This document shows positions 8,274 through 17,900 of a stretch of 64,000 nt of DNA, piece after piece. The DNA lies in contig NZ_CP092462.1 of NCBI RefSeq assembly GCF_022387135.1, positions 4,650,001 to 4,714,000 on the forward strand, read 5' to 3'. The stretch comes from Comamonas sp. B21-038 (GTDB lineage: Bacteria; Pseudomonadota; Gammaproteobacteria; Burkholderiales; Burkholderiaceae_C). The notes beneath the pieces were generated by a model, which was given only the letters and a program-made list of their open reading frames with translations, had not been told where the DNA came from and did not search any database. Positions within the stretch are counted from its first letter, which is position 1. Each line of letters begins with the position of its first letter. Made by a program: the position numbers and the translations under genes.

Positions 8274-9224
8274 ATGCGCTTTACCCGCCGTACCCTGACT
8301 GCTGCGCTGGCTTTGGCCACCGTGGCTGGTTTTTCCCACCAAGCCGTTGCGGCTGACAAGCCCAAGGTGGCGCTGGTGATGAAATCGCTGGCCAACGAGT
8401 TCTTCCGCACGATGGAAGACGGCGCCAAGGCGCACCAGAAGGCCAATGCCGCCCAGTACACCTTGGTGGCCAATGGCATCAAGGACGAGACCGACACGGC
8501 CGCGCAGATCAAGATGGTCGAGCAGATGGTGGCCCAGCGCGTGCAGGCCATCGTGATCGCCCCGGCCGACTCCAAGGCCCTGGTGTCGGTGCTGAAAAAT
8601 GCAGCAGACAAGGGCGTGCTGATCGTCAACATCGACAACAAGCTCGATGCCGACGCGCTCAAGAGCAAGGACCTGAACGTGCCTTTCGTGGGTCCGGACA
8701 ACCGTGCCGGCGCCAAGCTGGTGGGCGATTTCCTGGGCAAGCAGCTGCAGGCCGGTGACAAGGTGGGCATCGTCGAAGGCGTCTCGACCACCTTCAACGC
8801 CCAGCAGCGCACCCTGGGCTTCCAGGATGCGATGAAGGCCGCTGGCGCCAATGTGGTCAGCCTGCAGTCGGGCCAGTGGGAAATCGACAAGGGCAACACG
8901 GTGGCCGCCGGCATGCTGCGCGAGCACCCTGATCTGAAGGCGATCATGGCAGGCAACGACAGCATGGCGCTGGGCGTGGTCGCAGCGGTGAAGGCCGCCG
9001 GCCGCACCGGCAAGGTGCAGGTCGTGGGCTATGACAATATCGCCGCCATCAAGCCCATGCTGAAGGACGGCCGCGTGCTGGCCACCGCCGACCAGTACGC
9101 TGCCAAGCAGGCTGTGTTCGGCATCGAGATCGCCCTCAAGGCGCTGGCCGAGAAGAAAAAGCAGAACGAGCTGCCCGCTGAAGTCAAGACCGATGTGGCC
9201 TTGGTGACCAAGGACAGCAAGTAA
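8274..9224 (+). CDS. rbsB: Ribose-type ABC transporter periplasmic binding protein
   Basis: A 316-residue periplasmic sugar-binding protein. The signal peptide ends near VAADKPK, and the mature part is the type-I binding fold of RbsB: LVMKSLANEFFRTMEDGA, IVIAPADSKALVSVL, and VGYDNIAAIKPMLKDGRV. It delivers the sugar to the RbsA/RbsC complex. The ATG at 8274 follows a GGAGAC ribosome-binding site; longer reading back to 8187 would put residues before the signal peptide and cross the operator. First gene of the rbsBACRKD operon. Downstream ribokinase and ribose pyranase make ribose the likely sugar. Confidence 0.9.
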   Translation: MRFTRRTLTAALALATVAGFSHQAVAADKPKVALVMKSLANEFFRTMEDGAKAHQKANAAQYTLVANGIKDETDTAAQIKMVEQMVAQRVQAIVIAPADSKALVSVLKNAADKGVLIVNIDNKLDADALKSKDLNVPFVGPDNRAGAKLVGDFLGKQLQAGDKVGIVEGVSTTFNAQQRTLGFQDAMKAAGANVVSLQSGQWEIDKGNTVAAGMLREHPDLKAIMAGNDSMALGVVAAVKAAGRTGKVQVVGYDNIAAIKPMLKDGRVLATADQYAAKQAVFGIEIALKALAEKKKQNELPAEVKTDVALVTKDSK

Positions 9225-9238
9225 TCACGGCGCACCCC

Positions 9239-10828
9239 ATGGCTACGACTGAGGCGCAAGGCGCCGGCACGCCACGCGTGCGTTTGCAGCAGATCGGCAA
9301 GGCCTACTCCGGCACCCTGGTGCTGGAGGGCGTGAGCCTGGATCTGCAGGCGGGCGAAGTGATGGCGCTGACCGGTGAAAACGGCGCGGGCAAGAGCACC
9401 TTGTCCAAGATTCTGTGCGGGTTGGTGGATCCATCGCAGGGGCAGATGCAGCTCGATGGCAAGCCCTTTGCCCCCGCGTCGCGGCGCGAAGCCGAGCGCC
9501 TGGGCGTGCGCATGGTGATGCAGGAGCTGGGCCTGGTGGCTACCTTGACGGTGGCCGAGAACCTGCTGCTCGGCCAGCTCCCCCACAGGCTCGGCTGGCT
9601 GAACCATGCGGCGATGCGGGCGCTGGCCCGCACCCAGCTGGCCAAGATCGGCATGGAGCATATCGATCCGGACACCCCCGTCTCGCAGCTGGGCATTGGC
9701 CAGCAGCAGATGGTGGAGATCGCCCGCAACCTGCAGGAGGGCACGCGGGTGCTGGTGCTCGATGAGCCCACCGCGATGCTCACGCTCAAGGAAACCGAGC
9801 ACCTGTTCACACAGATTGCACTGCTCAAGGAGCGCGGTGTGGCACTGGTCTATGTGTCGCACCGGCTCGAAGAGCTGCAGCGCATCGCCGACAAGGTGGC
9901 CGTGCTGCGCGATGGCCGCCTGGTCGATGTGCGGCCCATGCAGGGCGTGCAGGAGCATGAGCTGGTCGAGCGCATGGTCGGCCATGCGGTGCAGGACAAC
10001 GAAGGCCGGCCGCGCCGCGCGCGTGGTGCACTGCGCCTGTCTGCCAAAAATCTGCAACGCGGCGCGCAGGTGCGCGGCGTCAGTCTGTCGCTCTATGCGG
10101 GCGAGATCATGGGCCTGGCGGGCCTGGTCGGCTCGGGCCGTACCGAGCTGGTGCGCCTGCTGTTTGGCGCAGACCGCGCCGAGCACGGCGAAATCAGCCT
10201 GCATGCCGCTGGCAGCCCCGCGCCCACGCAGACGGTGGCGCCCAACTGGAACAGCCCCGTGCAGGCGATCCGGGCCGGTATCGGCCTGGTGACCGAAGAC
10301 CGCAAGTCGCAAGGCCTGCTGCTGTCCCAGTCGATCCGCGCCAACACCACCTTGGCGGGCATGCACAAGATTGCACGCGGCGGCTGGCTGCAGCGCGCGC
10401 AGGAGAGCGAAGTGGCCCGCCATTTTGTCGAGCGTCTGCGCATCCGCTCGCGCAGCGCCGAGCAGGCCGTCTCCACGCTGAGCGGTGGCAACCAGCAAAA
10501 AGTGGTGTTTGCCCGCTGGCTGCACCAGCCCTGCGATGTGCTGCTGCTCGATGAGCCTACACGCGGCGTCGATGTGGGCGCGCGCGCCGACATCTACCAC
10601 GAGATCGACCGCATGTGCGATGACGGCAAGGCCGTGCTGATGGTCTCCAGCGACCTGCGGGAGCTGATGGCCATGTGTGACCGCATTGGCGTGATGCACG
10701 ATGGCGAGCTGGTGGCCGTGTTCGAGCGCGGCCAGTGGAGCGATCAGCAGTTGCTGGCCGCCGCTTTTGGCAATGTGGATGAAGCCCCATCGGCCCACGC
10801 CGCAGCACAGGCTGCAACCCCCGAATAA
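9239..10828 (+). CDS. rbsA: Ribose ABC transporter ATP-binding protein
   Basis: The 529-residue protein is a tandem fusion of two ABC domains, as in RbsA. The first half has an intact Walker A (GENGAGKST, residues 46-54) and Walker B LVLDEPTAML. The second has the degenerate P-loop GLVGSGRTEL usual for this family, then LSGGNQQKVVFARWL near residue 413 and LLLDEPTRGVDVG. It energises sugar import at the inner face of the membrane with RbsC. The start lies 14 bp after the rbsB stop. Confidence 0.92.
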   Translation: MATTEAQGAGTPRVRLQQIGKAYSGTLVLEGVSLDLQAGEVMALTGENGAGKSTLSKILCGLVDPSQGQMQLDGKPFAPASRREAERLGVRMVMQELGLVATLTVAENLLLGQLPHRLGWLNHAAMRALARTQLAKIGMEHIDPDTPVSQLGIGQQQMVEIARNLQEGTRVLVLDEPTAMLTLKETEHLFTQIALLKERGVALVYVSHRLEELQRIADKVAVLRDGRLVDVRPMQGVQEHELVERMVGHAVQDNEGRPRRARGALRLSAKNLQRGAQVRGVSLSLYAGEIMGLAGLVGSGRTELVRLLFGADRAEHGEISLHAAGSPAPTQTVAPNWNSPVQAIRAGIGLVTEDRKSQGLLLSQSIRANTTLAGMHKIARGGWLQRAQESEVARHFVERLRIRSRSAEQAVSTLSGGNQQKVVFARWLHQPCDVLLLDEPTRGVDVGARADIYHEIDRMCDDGKAVLMVSSDLRELMAMCDRIGVMHDGELVAVFERGQWSDQQLLAAAFGNVDEAPSAHAAAQAATPE

Positions 10829-10852
10829 AAGAGCAGGCAAGAGGACCAAGCC

Positions 10853-11881
10853 ATGACAACCCCCCTTTCCGCGCGCGCCAGCGCGCCTACGCCGTCGGCT
10901 GCAGCGGCTGCCAGCGCCGCCTCGCAGGCGTCTTCGGGCCGCATGCAGGCCTGGGGCACCTATGTGGGCCTGTTTCTGGTGCTCGCCGCGATGGTCGCGC
11001 TGTTCAGTTTCCTCAGCGAGTATTTCTGGAGCACCGAGACCTTTGTCACCATCGCCAACGAGATCCCCGCGCTGGCGGTGATGGCCGTCGGCATGACCTT
11101 TGTGCTGATCCTGGCGGGCATTGACCTGTCGGTGGGTTCGGTGCTGGCGCTGTCGGCGGCAGTGGCGGCCCAGGCGATACTGGTCTGGGGCCTCAACCCC
11201 TGGGCTGCGGGTGCGCTGGGCCTGCTCTGCGGCCTGCTGTGCGGCGCGGTGCTGGGCTCCATCTCGGTGGTCTGGCGCCTGCCCACCTTCATTGTGTCGC
11301 TGGGCATGCTCGAAGCGCTGCGTGGCGCGGCCTACCTGGTTACCGACTCGCGCACCCAGTATGTGGGCGATGCGATCTCGGGCCTGGCGGCGCCCATTGC
11401 CGCGGGCGTCTCGGCGGCTTTTGTCATCGCCATCGTGGTGGTGGCGCTGGGCCAGATTGTGCTGACCCGCACCGTGTTCGGCCGCTATGTGGTCGGCATC
11501 GGCACCAATGAAGAGGCCATGCGCCTGGCCGGTATCGATCCGCGCCCCATCCGCATCCTGGTGTTTGCACTGACCGGCCTGCTCGCCGGCCTGGCAGGCC
11601 TGATGCAGTCGGCCCGCCTAGAGGCCGCTGACCCCAATGCCGGCAGCGGCATGGAGCTGCAAGTGATTGCCGCCGTCGTGATCGGTGGCACCAGCCTGAT
11701 GGGCGGGCGCGGCTCGGTGATCGCCACCTTCTTTGGTGTGCTGATCATCGCGGTGCTGGAAGCGGGCCTGGCCCAGATCGGCGCCAGCGAGCCGGCCAAG
11801 CGCATCATCACCGGCGCGGTGATCGTCGTGGCCGTGATCATCGACACGGTGCGCCAGCGCCGTGCCGCACGCCGGGCCTGA
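10853..11881 (+). CDS. rbsC: Ribose ABC transporter permease
   Basis: A 342-residue inner-membrane permease of the RbsC/XylH (CUT2) family with eight to ten hydrophobic helices. The motifs TFVLILAGIDLSVGSVLALS, PTFIVSLGMLEALRGAAYL and GGTSLMGGRGSVIATFFG are conserved in this family. The N-terminus has an Ala/Ser-rich cytoplasmic extension of about 35 residues. It sits 24 bp behind rbsA and ends three codons before the regulator start, so it belongs to the same transcript. Confidence 0.92.
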   Translation: MTTPLSARASAPTPSAAAAASAASQASSGRMQAWGTYVGLFLVLAAMVALFSFLSEYFWSTETFVTIANEIPALAVMAVGMTFVLILAGIDLSVGSVLALSAAVAAQAILVWGLNPWAAGALGLLCGLLCGAVLGSISVVWRLPTFIVSLGMLEALRGAAYLVTDSRTQYVGDAISGLAAPIAAGVSAAFVIAIVVVALGQIVLTRTVFGRYVVGIGTNEEAMRLAGIDPRPIRILVFALTGLLAGLAGLMQSARLEAADPNAGSGMELQVIAAVVIGGTSLMGGRGSVIATFFGVLIIAVLEAGLAQIGASEPAKRIITGAVIVVAVIIDTVRQRRAARRA

Positions 11882-11889
11882 CGGTGGTG

Positions 11890-12939
11890 ATGAGCAGCAT
11901 CAAGGACGTGGCGCGCCTGGCGGGCGTGTCCGTCACCACGGTCTCGCATGTGCTGAACAAGACGCGTTCGGTGCTGCCGGCCACGCAGGAGCGTGTGCTG
12001 GAAGCCGTGCAGACCCTGGGCTATGTGCCCAGCGCCGTGGCGCGCAGCCTCAAGACCCAGGCCACGCACACCATCGGCATGCTGGTGCCGGACAACTCCA
12101 ATCCCTATTTTGCCGAGCTGGTACGCGCGGTCGAAGACGCCTGCTTTGCGGCCGGCTATGCGCTGCTGCTGTGCAATACCGACAACGATGCCGGGCGCCA
12201 GCAGGTCTACCTGGATGTGCTGTCGCAAAAGCGGGTCGATGGCCTGATCGTGGCCTCCACCAGCGATGATGCGCTGATGTCCCAGCACCTGGTGCAGACG
12301 GCGCTGCCGATGGTGCTGATCGACCGGGCCATTGCCGGCCTGGAGCGCCCCTGCGTGCAGACCGACCATGTGCAGGGCGGCATGCTGGCCACCCAGCACC
12401 TGATGGCCCTGGGCCGCAAGCGCATTGCCTGCGTCGCTGGCCCGCAGGATCTGCAGTCCAGCGAACAGCGCGTACAGGGCTGGCGCCAGGCACTGCAGCT
12501 GGTGGGCCTGCCCAGCGATCTGCTGGTGCATGGTGATTTCACCGTCAACGGTGGCTATGTGGCCATGCAGCGCCTGCTGCACGACGGCGGCGCCAACCGG
12601 CCCACGGCCGTGTTTGCCTGCAACGACCTGATGGCGATGGGCGCGCTGCGCGCCGTGCATGAGGCGGGCCTGCAGGTGCCGCGCGATGTGGCCGTGGTGG
12701 GCTATGACGATATCGAGCTGGCCAGCTATACCCAGCCAGCGCTGACCACGGTGGCCCAGCCGACCCGGGCCATGGCCCAGCAGGCGTTGGCCTGGTTGCT
12801 GGAGCGCATCCAGGCCGGCCGCAGCGCCGGCCCGGCCGCCGCTGCCACGCAGATGCTGGTGCCGGCGCTGGTCACCCGCGAGAGCAGCCGGGCGCTGGCC
12901 CGGGCTGCCGTGCCGATTGTGAGTGGAGAAACAGTGTGA
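11890..12939 (+). CDS. rbsR: LacI family repressor of the ribose operon
   Basis: The N-terminal helix-turn-helix (KDVARLAGVSVTTVSHVLN) and hinge helix (PSAVARSLKTQ) are LacI type, followed by a periplasmic-binding-like effector domain (IGMLVPDNSNPYFAEL, VVGYDDIELASY). About 349 residues from ATG 11890; GTG codons at 11884 and 11887 are alternatives. It is embedded between rbsC and rbsK, and its stop overlaps the GTG start of rbsK. By family knowledge it should bind the palindrome at 8175-8194 and release it when ribose or a phosphorylated form is present. Confidence 0.88.
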   Translation: MSSIKDVARLAGVSVTTVSHVLNKTRSVLPATQERVLEAVQTLGYVPSAVARSLKTQATHTIGMLVPDNSNPYFAELVRAVEDACFAAGYALLLCNTDNDAGRQQVYLDVLSQKRVDGLIVASTSDDALMSQHLVQTALPMVLIDRAIAGLERPCVQTDHVQGGMLATQHLMALGRKRIACVAGPQDLQSSEQRVQGWRQALQLVGLPSDLLVHGDFTVNGGYVAMQRLLHDGGANRPTAVFACNDLMAMGALRAVHEAGLQVPRDVAVVGYDDIELASYTQPALTTVAQPTRAMAQQALAWLLERIQAGRSAGPAAAATQMLVPALVTRESSRALARAAVPIVSGETV

Positions 12940-13910
12940 ATGTGCCTATCTTGAGCCAGGCGCCGCGTATCGTGGTGCTGGGCAGTTTGAACATGGACCT
13001 GGTGCTGCGCGTGCCGCATATGCCGCGCGCTGGCGAGACCATGCTGGGCCAGTCGCTCAGCCAGGTGCCCGGCGGCAAGGGTGGCAACCAGGCCGTCAGC
13101 TGTGCGCGGCAGGGGGCGGCCGTCAGCCTGCTGTCCTGCGTGGGCGAGGACGCCTATGCCGACCAATTGCTCGCTGGTCTGGTGGCCGACCATATCGATG
13201 TGCAGCATGTGCAGCGCAGTGCGCGCGATGCCACCGGCGTGGCCGTCATCAGCGTCGATGACAGCGCCCAGAACCAGATCGTGGTGGTGCCCGGTGCCAA
13301 CCTGCGGCTGCAGGTGACCGAGCCGGTGCTGCGCCCGCTGCTGCAGGATGCCGACTATGTGGTGCTGCAGTTCGAGACCCCTTTGCAGGAGGTGGACCAG
13401 GCCTTGCGCAGCGCGCGCGCCGTGGGCTGCAAGACTGTGCTCAACCCGTCACCGGTGCAGCCGCTGCCCGATGCCTGGTGGCCCATGGTGGATGTGCTGG
13501 TGGTCAACGAAGGCGAAGCCGCCCAGCTCAGCGGCAGCCCGGTGGACAGCCCCGAAAGCGCCGCCCGTGCCGCGCGCTGGCTGCAGGCCAAGGGCGTGGG
13601 CCAGGTGGTGGTGACCTTGGGCAGCCAGGGCGCCGTTTGCTGCGGCCAGCCGGCCCAGGGCAGCGCAGAAGCCGCCGCCCATTGGCACCGCGCCCCCCAG
13701 GTACAGGCGGTGGACACCACGGCCGCTGGCGATACCTTCCTGGGCGCACTCACCGTGCAACTGGCGGCTGGCGCCAGCCTGGACGACGCCACGCAGTGGG
13801 CCATCCGTGCGGCGGGCATCTGCGTGACCCGCGCAGGCGCACAGCCTTCCATTCCTTTCCATGCCGAGGTCGCCACCCGCACCGAAGCCAGCCTCTGGAG
13901 CCCCGTATGA
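12936..13910 (+). CDS. rbsK: Ribokinase
   Basis: Ribokinase phosphorylates D-ribose to ribose 5-phosphate with ATP. The PfkB-family signatures are present: VVLGSLNMDLVLRVPHMPRAG and PGGKGGNQAVSCARQGA at the N-terminus, and the catalytic DTTAAGDTFLGALTVQLA near the C-terminus with the anion-hole GxGD-type Asp. The protein is 324 residues, slightly longer than E. coli RbsK (309). Translation starts at GTG 12936, overlapping the rbsR stop by four bases, and its stop overlaps the rbsD start (ATGA), so translation of these three genes is coupled. Confidence 0.92.
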   Translation: MNVPILSQAPRIVVLGSLNMDLVLRVPHMPRAGETMLGQSLSQVPGGKGGNQAVSCARQGAAVSLLSCVGEDAYADQLLAGLVADHIDVQHVQRSARDATGVAVISVDDSAQNQIVVVPGANLRLQVTEPVLRPLLQDADYVVLQFETPLQEVDQALRSARAVGCKTVLNPSPVQPLPDAWWPMVDVLVVNEGEAAQLSGSPVDSPESAARAARWLQAKGVGQVVVTLGSQGAVCCGQPAQGSAEAAAHWHRAPQVQAVDTTAAGDTFLGALTVQLAAGASLDDATQWAIRAAGICVTRAGAQPSIPFHAEVATRTEASLWSPV

Positions 13911-14308
13911 AGCGTGCCGCATTGTTGAATATCGAGTTGTCGCAGATCATCGCCGCGATGGGCCATGGCGATCTGTTGGTCATTGGCGATGCCGGCCTGC
14001 CGGTGCCCCCTGGCGTGCGCCGGGTGGACCTGGCCGTGGCGCGCGGTGTGCCCAGCCTGGACCAGGTGCTGCAGGCCATTCTGAGCGAGCTGCAGGTGGA
14101 AGCGGCCGTCGTCGCCAACGAGTGCCTGGACGGGCCGCAACTGCCGGCCTGGTACCAGCAGCGCCAGGCCGATGGCCTGCCCAGCGCGCCGCAATGCGTG
14201 CCGCATGAAGCGTTCAAGGCGCTGAGCCGTCAGGCCGTGGCCGTCGTGCGCACTGGCGAATGCACGCCTTATGCGAATATTGCGCTGCGCTCCGGCGTCG
14301 CTTTTTAA
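13907..14308 (+). CDS. rbsD: D-ribose pyranase
   Basis: RbsD interconverts the pyranose and furanose forms of ribose so that imported beta-ribopyranose becomes the furanose used by ribokinase. The 133-residue protein has the family N-terminus with the catalytic His in MGHGDLLVIGDAGLPVPPGV (His20, Asp28) and the C-terminal TGECTPYANIALRSGVAF, where the Tyr-x-Asn contributes to the ring of active sites. The length equals the family norm. It is the last gene of the operon; a strong terminator follows 26 bp later. Confidence 0.93.
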   Translation: MKRAALLNIELSQIIAAMGHGDLLVIGDAGLPVPPGVRRVDLAVARGVPSLDQVLQAILSELQVEAAVVANECLDGPQLPAWYQQRQADGLPSAPQCVPHEAFKALSRQAVAVVRTGECTPYANIALRSGVAF

Positions 14309-14334
14309 GCGCTGACATCCACCGTGCCATCAAC

Positions 14335-14368
14335 AAGGGCCTCTGCTGCAAAGCAAGAGGCCCTTTTT
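14335..14368 (+). terminator. Rho-independent terminator of the rbs operon
   Basis: A perfect 10-bp stem (AAGGGCCTCT at 14335-14344, AGAGGCCCTT at 14356-14365) with an 11-nt loop, followed by a short T run. It lies just after the rbsD stop and before the convergent sensor kinase gene. Confidence 0.85.
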
Positions 14369-14387
14369 CAATGCGTTCACAGCTGGC

Positions 14388-15659
14388 TTAGACGCTGGCC
14401 GGCGGCAGGGTTTGCGCAGGCGTGCTGCGTGCCAGCGGTGCCAACGGCAGGCGCAGCACAAAGACGGCGCCGCCGCCCTCACGCCCTTCGCAATGCACGC
14501 TGCCTTCATGGCGCTCGGCAATCGAGCGCACGAGGGCCAGGCCCAGGCCCACACCGCCATGGCGCTCGCTGGCGCCGGGCATGCGGTAGAAGGATTCAAA
14601 AATGCGCTCGCGCTGGTCGGGCGGCACGCCGGGCCCCCGGTCGGCGACGCGGATTTCCGCATACGCGCCCTGTTTGTCCAGGAACAAGGTGATCGGGCCC
14701 TGGGAGTAGCGGCGGGCGTTTTCCAGCAGGTTGCGCACCGCGCGGCGCAGCAGCTTGGCAATGCCACGCACCTCGATCGCATCGCCATGCGTGTCGGCCA
14801 CTTCCAGGTCGGCCTCCACCCGTGCGCACTCTTCGGCGCACAGACCGATGATGTCGATCATCTCGGCGGTGCCCACATCGGCCTCGCGCGCACCGAGACG
14901 GCTAGCCAGCAGAATTTCGTCAACCAGCTGGTCCAGCTCGGCGATATTGCGCTGGATCTCCTGCTTGAACGTGGGCGAGGGCTTCTCGCCCATCAGCTCC
15001 ACGCCCATGCGGATGCGGGTCAGCGGGCTGCGCAGCTCATGCGAGGAGTTGGCCAGCAGCGATTTGTGCGATTGCACCAGCGCCTCGATGCGGGCGGCTG
15101 CGGCATTGAATTGCTCGGCCAGGTCGCTGACCTCGTCATTGCCGCGCACATCGACGCGCACCGACAGGTCGCCATCGCCAAACTGCTTGACGCCTTTGCG
15201 CAGTGCCTCGAGCCGGCCCATCAGGCGCCGGATGATGGGGAACACGCCCACGACGACGACGACCCCAATGAGGCCCAGCATCCAGAAAAAGCCAAACGGC
15301 GGCTTGACCCAGAACCACCAGGGCCCCAGATTGGGCGGCGGCGGGCGGTGGCCTTCGCCCCGGCCGGAGCGGCGCTGCAGCTCCATCTCGTAGGTGCGGC
15401 CCTGGTCGTCCTCGATCAGGTACAGCACCAGTTCGCTGGGGTCGCCGGGCTGGCGCACCGCCTCGCCATGCAGCAGCAACGAGCCATCGGCACTGCGGAT
15501 CAGCAGCTCGCGCGCCGGGGGCTGCAGTGGTGTGGCGTTCTTTTCCGCCGCTGCCTGCCAGGCCCAGCCAATCACCAGGATCAGCACGGCCACGCCGCCC
15601 ACCACGGTGAGCCAGATACGCAGATAAAGCCGTTCGGCGAAGTATTTGTACAGATGCAT
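14388..15659 (-). CDS. Two-component sensor histidine kinase (HAMP, HisKA, HATPase)
   Basis: A 423-residue inner-membrane kinase. Membrane segments near residues 13-33 and 117-140 flank a periplasmic sensor loop of about 85 residues; a HAMP domain follows. The phospho-acceptor is the His in NSSHELRSPLTR (about residue 207). The ATP lid region shows NLLENARRYS, DRGPGVPP and GGVGLGLALVRSIAE. The short periplasmic domain and overall length resemble the CpxA/RstB group, but the signal is not predictable. It lies 28 bp downstream of its response regulator in the same operon. Confidence 0.9.
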   Translation of the reverse strand: MHLYKYFAERLYLRIWLTVVGGVAVLILVIGWAWQAAAEKNATPLQPPARELLIRSADGSLLLHGEAVRQPGDPSELVLYLIEDDQGRTYEMELQRRSGRGEGHRPPPPNLGPWWFWVKPPFGFFWMLGLIGVVVVVGVFPIIRRLMGRLEALRKGVKQFGDGDLSVRVDVRGNDEVSDLAEQFNAAAARIEALVQSHKSLLANSSHELRSPLTRIRMGVELMGEKPSPTFKQEIQRNIAELDQLVDEILLASRLGAREADVGTAEMIDIIGLCAEECARVEADLEVADTHGDAIEVRGIAKLLRRAVRNLLENARRYSQGPITLFLDKQGAYAEIRVADRGPGVPPDQRERIFESFYRMPGASERHGGVGLGLALVRSIAERHEGSVHCEGREGGGAVFVLRLPLAPLARSTPAQTLPPASV

Positions 15660-15687
15660 GCGGGCGGCGGGGCGCTGGAGCCAGTCC

Positions 15688-16425
15688 TCAGTCCTGCTGT
15701 TTGGCGAACACGTAGCCGACGCCGCGCACCGTCAGAATGCGGCGCGGGTTCTTGGCATCGGCCTCGATGGCGGCGCGGATGCGGCCCATGTGCACGTCGA
15801 TGGAACGGTCAAAGGCTTCGAGCTCGCGGCCCCGCACGGCTTCCATGATCTGGTCGCGGCTGAGCACGCGGCCGGCGCGTTCGGCCAGGGTGACCAGCAG
15901 GTCAAACTGGTAGCTGGTCAGGTCGGCGGGCTTGCCGCTGATCGTGACGGAACGGGCGTCGCGGTCGATCTCCAGGCTGCCAAAGCGCAGCACCTGGCTG
16001 GCGGGGGCCGCCGCGCTGCCGCCATCGACCCGGCGGCGCAGAATGGCGCGGATGCGGGCGAGCAGCTCGCGCGGCTCGAACGGCTTGGGCAGGTAGTCGT
16101 CGGCGCCCACTTCCAGGCCGATGACGCGGTCCATCGGGTCGCCCTTGGCGGTCAGCATCAGGATGGGCACCTGGGCGGCGGGGCCGTTCAGGGTGCGAAT
16201 GCGGCGGCAGACCTCCAGGCCGTCGAGATCGGGCAGCATCAGATCGAGGATGACCAGGTCGGGCGACTGGCCGCTGGCCGGCTCCTGCAGCGCTGCGAGG
16301 CCGCTGGCGCCATCGGCCATGTGGCTGACCTGCAGCCCCGACTGGGCCAGATACTCGCTCACCATATTGGCCAGACGCTCGTCATCTTCGATCATCAACA
16401 GTTGGTGGGTATGCATGGCAGTCAT
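15688..16425 (-). CDS. OmpR/PhoB family response regulator
   Basis: A 245-residue DNA-binding response regulator. The receiver domain has the acidic pocket at Glu13-Asp14-Asp15, the phospho-acceptor Asp61 in VILDLMLPDLDG, and the conserved Lys in MLTAKGDP. The C-terminal winged helix (LTSYQFDLLVTLAERAGRVLSR through SIDVHMGRIRAAIE to RGVGYVF) is OmpR type. Start is ATG 16425 or ATG 16416 (MHTHQLL). It precedes the sensor kinase and is the first gene of the two-gene operon. Confidence 0.92.
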   Translation of the reverse strand: MTAMHTHQLLMIEDDERLANMVSEYLAQSGLQVSHMADGASGLAALQEPASGQSPDLVILDLMLPDLDGLEVCRRIRTLNGPAAQVPILMLTAKGDPMDRVIGLEVGADDYLPKPFEPRELLARIRAILRRRVDGGSAAAPASQVLRFGSLEIDRDARSVTISGKPADLTSYQFDLLVTLAERAGRVLSRDQIMEAVRGRELEAFDRSIDVHMGRIRAAIEADAKNPRRILTVRGVGYVFAKQQD

Positions 16426-16544
16426 GGTTAGGGGCGGGAGGACCCGCAGATTTTGCTATAGGGGCGATCGTGGCACGCCGGGGTCGCGCCGGATTGTCCC
16501 TGCCGTAAAGTTTGGTAAACCGCGCATCGGTCGTGCCAAGCGGG

Positions 16545-17900
16545 TCAGGGCCTGCCGGGCACAGGCCTGATGCGCGACGCCAGCCAGACCAGCACCAGCA
16601 CCGGCAACCCCAGCAGCGCCGTCGACACAAAGAACTGCGCATAGCCGAAATGGTCCACATAGACGCCCGAGAAGCCGGCAATCCACTTGGGCAGCAGCAT
16701 CATCATCGAACTGAACAGCGCATATTGGGTGGCCGAGTAGTTGACGTTCGTGAGACTCGACAGATAGGCGATGAAGGCCGCCGACGCAATACCGCCGGCC
16801 AGGTTGTCGGCGGAGACCACCGCAATCAGGCCCACCAGGTCATGGCCACGGGTGGCCAGCCAGGCAAACAGCAGGTTGCTGCCGGCCGACAGCACCGCGC
16901 CCAGCATCAGCACCCGCATCACGCCGATGCGCATCGAGATCACCCCGCCAATGAAGGCGCCGACCAGTGTCATGATGACGCCGAAGATCTTGCTGACCGA
17001 GGCGACCTCGGCCTCGGTGTAGCCCATGTCGACATAAAAGGGGTTGGCCATGATGCCCATCACCACATCGGAGATGCGGTAGATCGCGATCAAGGCCAGG
17101 ATCAGCGCCGCATGCCAACCGTAGCGGCCCAGAAAGTCGGCAAACGGGGCGACCAGCGCCTCCCGCAGCCACTGGGCGGCATTGCGGGCAGGGGTCAGCG
17201 CCTTGGCCACGGGCTCGGGCGACAGCAGCACGGTGACCACGCCCACCAGCATCGACGCGGCCATCACCAGGTAGGCAAAGCTCCAGGCCTGGCGCTGGTA
17301 GTCGCCCGCGCCTTCTTGCAGCCCCAGCGCCACCAGCCACAGCACGCCAGCGCCGGCCCAGATCATCGCGATGCGGTAGCCCGTCTGGTAGGTGGCGGCC
17401 AGTGCCGCCTGGCGCTCGGCGTCGGCCGATTCGATGCGGTAGGCATCGAGCGCAATATCCTGCGTGGCCGAGCCAAAGGCCACGGCCAGCGCGCACCAGA
17501 CCACGTGGTTGAGGTGCAGTTGCGGATCGGCCCAGGCCATGCCCAGCAGGCCGGCGATCACCAGGCCCTGGGCCAGCAGCAGCCAGCTGCGCCGGCGCCC
17601 CAGCAGGCGCGTGAGGCCTGGCAGCGGCAGCCGGTCGACCAGTGGCGACCAGACCCATTTGAACGCATAGGCCAGGCCCACCCAGCTGAGGTAGCCGATG
17701 GTGCTGCGGTCAATCCCCGCCTTGCGCAGCCAGAACGACAAGGTGCCCAGCACCAGCAGCAGCGGCAGGCCGGCAGAAAAGCCCAGCGCCAGCATGCGCA
17801 GGCTGGCCGGCTCGGTGTAGACGCGGAACGTGTCCGCCCAGGAGCGGCGGGCGGCAGGCGCGGGAGCGGAAGAAGAGAGGGGCGAAGAGGTGTCGGCCAT
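16545..17900 (-). CDS. ampG: AmpG-type muropeptide permease (MFS)
   Basis: AmpG imports anhydro-muropeptides released during cell-wall turnover for recycling, and feeds signals for AmpC beta-lactamase induction where that system exists. The 451-residue protein begins with a short Ser/Pro/Ala-rich tail. It then has the family pattern LGFSAGLPLLLVLGTLSFWL, IGYLSWVGLAYAFKWVWSPL, DRLPLPGLTRLLGRRRSWLL and ATQDIALDAYRIE, with twelve to fourteen helices. I start at ATG 17900; an upstream continuation would cross into the promoter region shared with the divergent AraC gene. No beta-lactamase or AmpR gene is seen nearby. Confidence 0.85.
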   Translation of the reverse strand: MADTSSPLSSSAPAPAARRSWADTFRVYTEPASLRMLALGFSAGLPLLLVLGTLSFWLRKAGIDRSTIGYLSWVGLAYAFKWVWSPLVDRLPLPGLTRLLGRRRSWLLLAQGLVIAGLLGMAWADPQLHLNHVVWCALAVAFGSATQDIALDAYRIESADAERQAALAATYQTGYRIAMIWAGAGVLWLVALGLQEGAGDYQRQAWSFAYLVMAASMLVGVVTVLLSPEPVAKALTPARNAAQWLREALVAPFADFLGRYGWHAALILALIAIYRISDVVMGIMANPFYVDMGYTEAEVASVSKIFGVIMTLVGAFIGGVISMRIGVMRVLMLGAVLSAGSNLLFAWLATRGHDLVGLIAVVSADNLAGGIASAAFIAYLSSLTNVNYSATQYALFSSMMMLLPKWIAGFSGVYVDHFGYAQFFVSTALLGLPVLVLVWLASRIRPVPGRP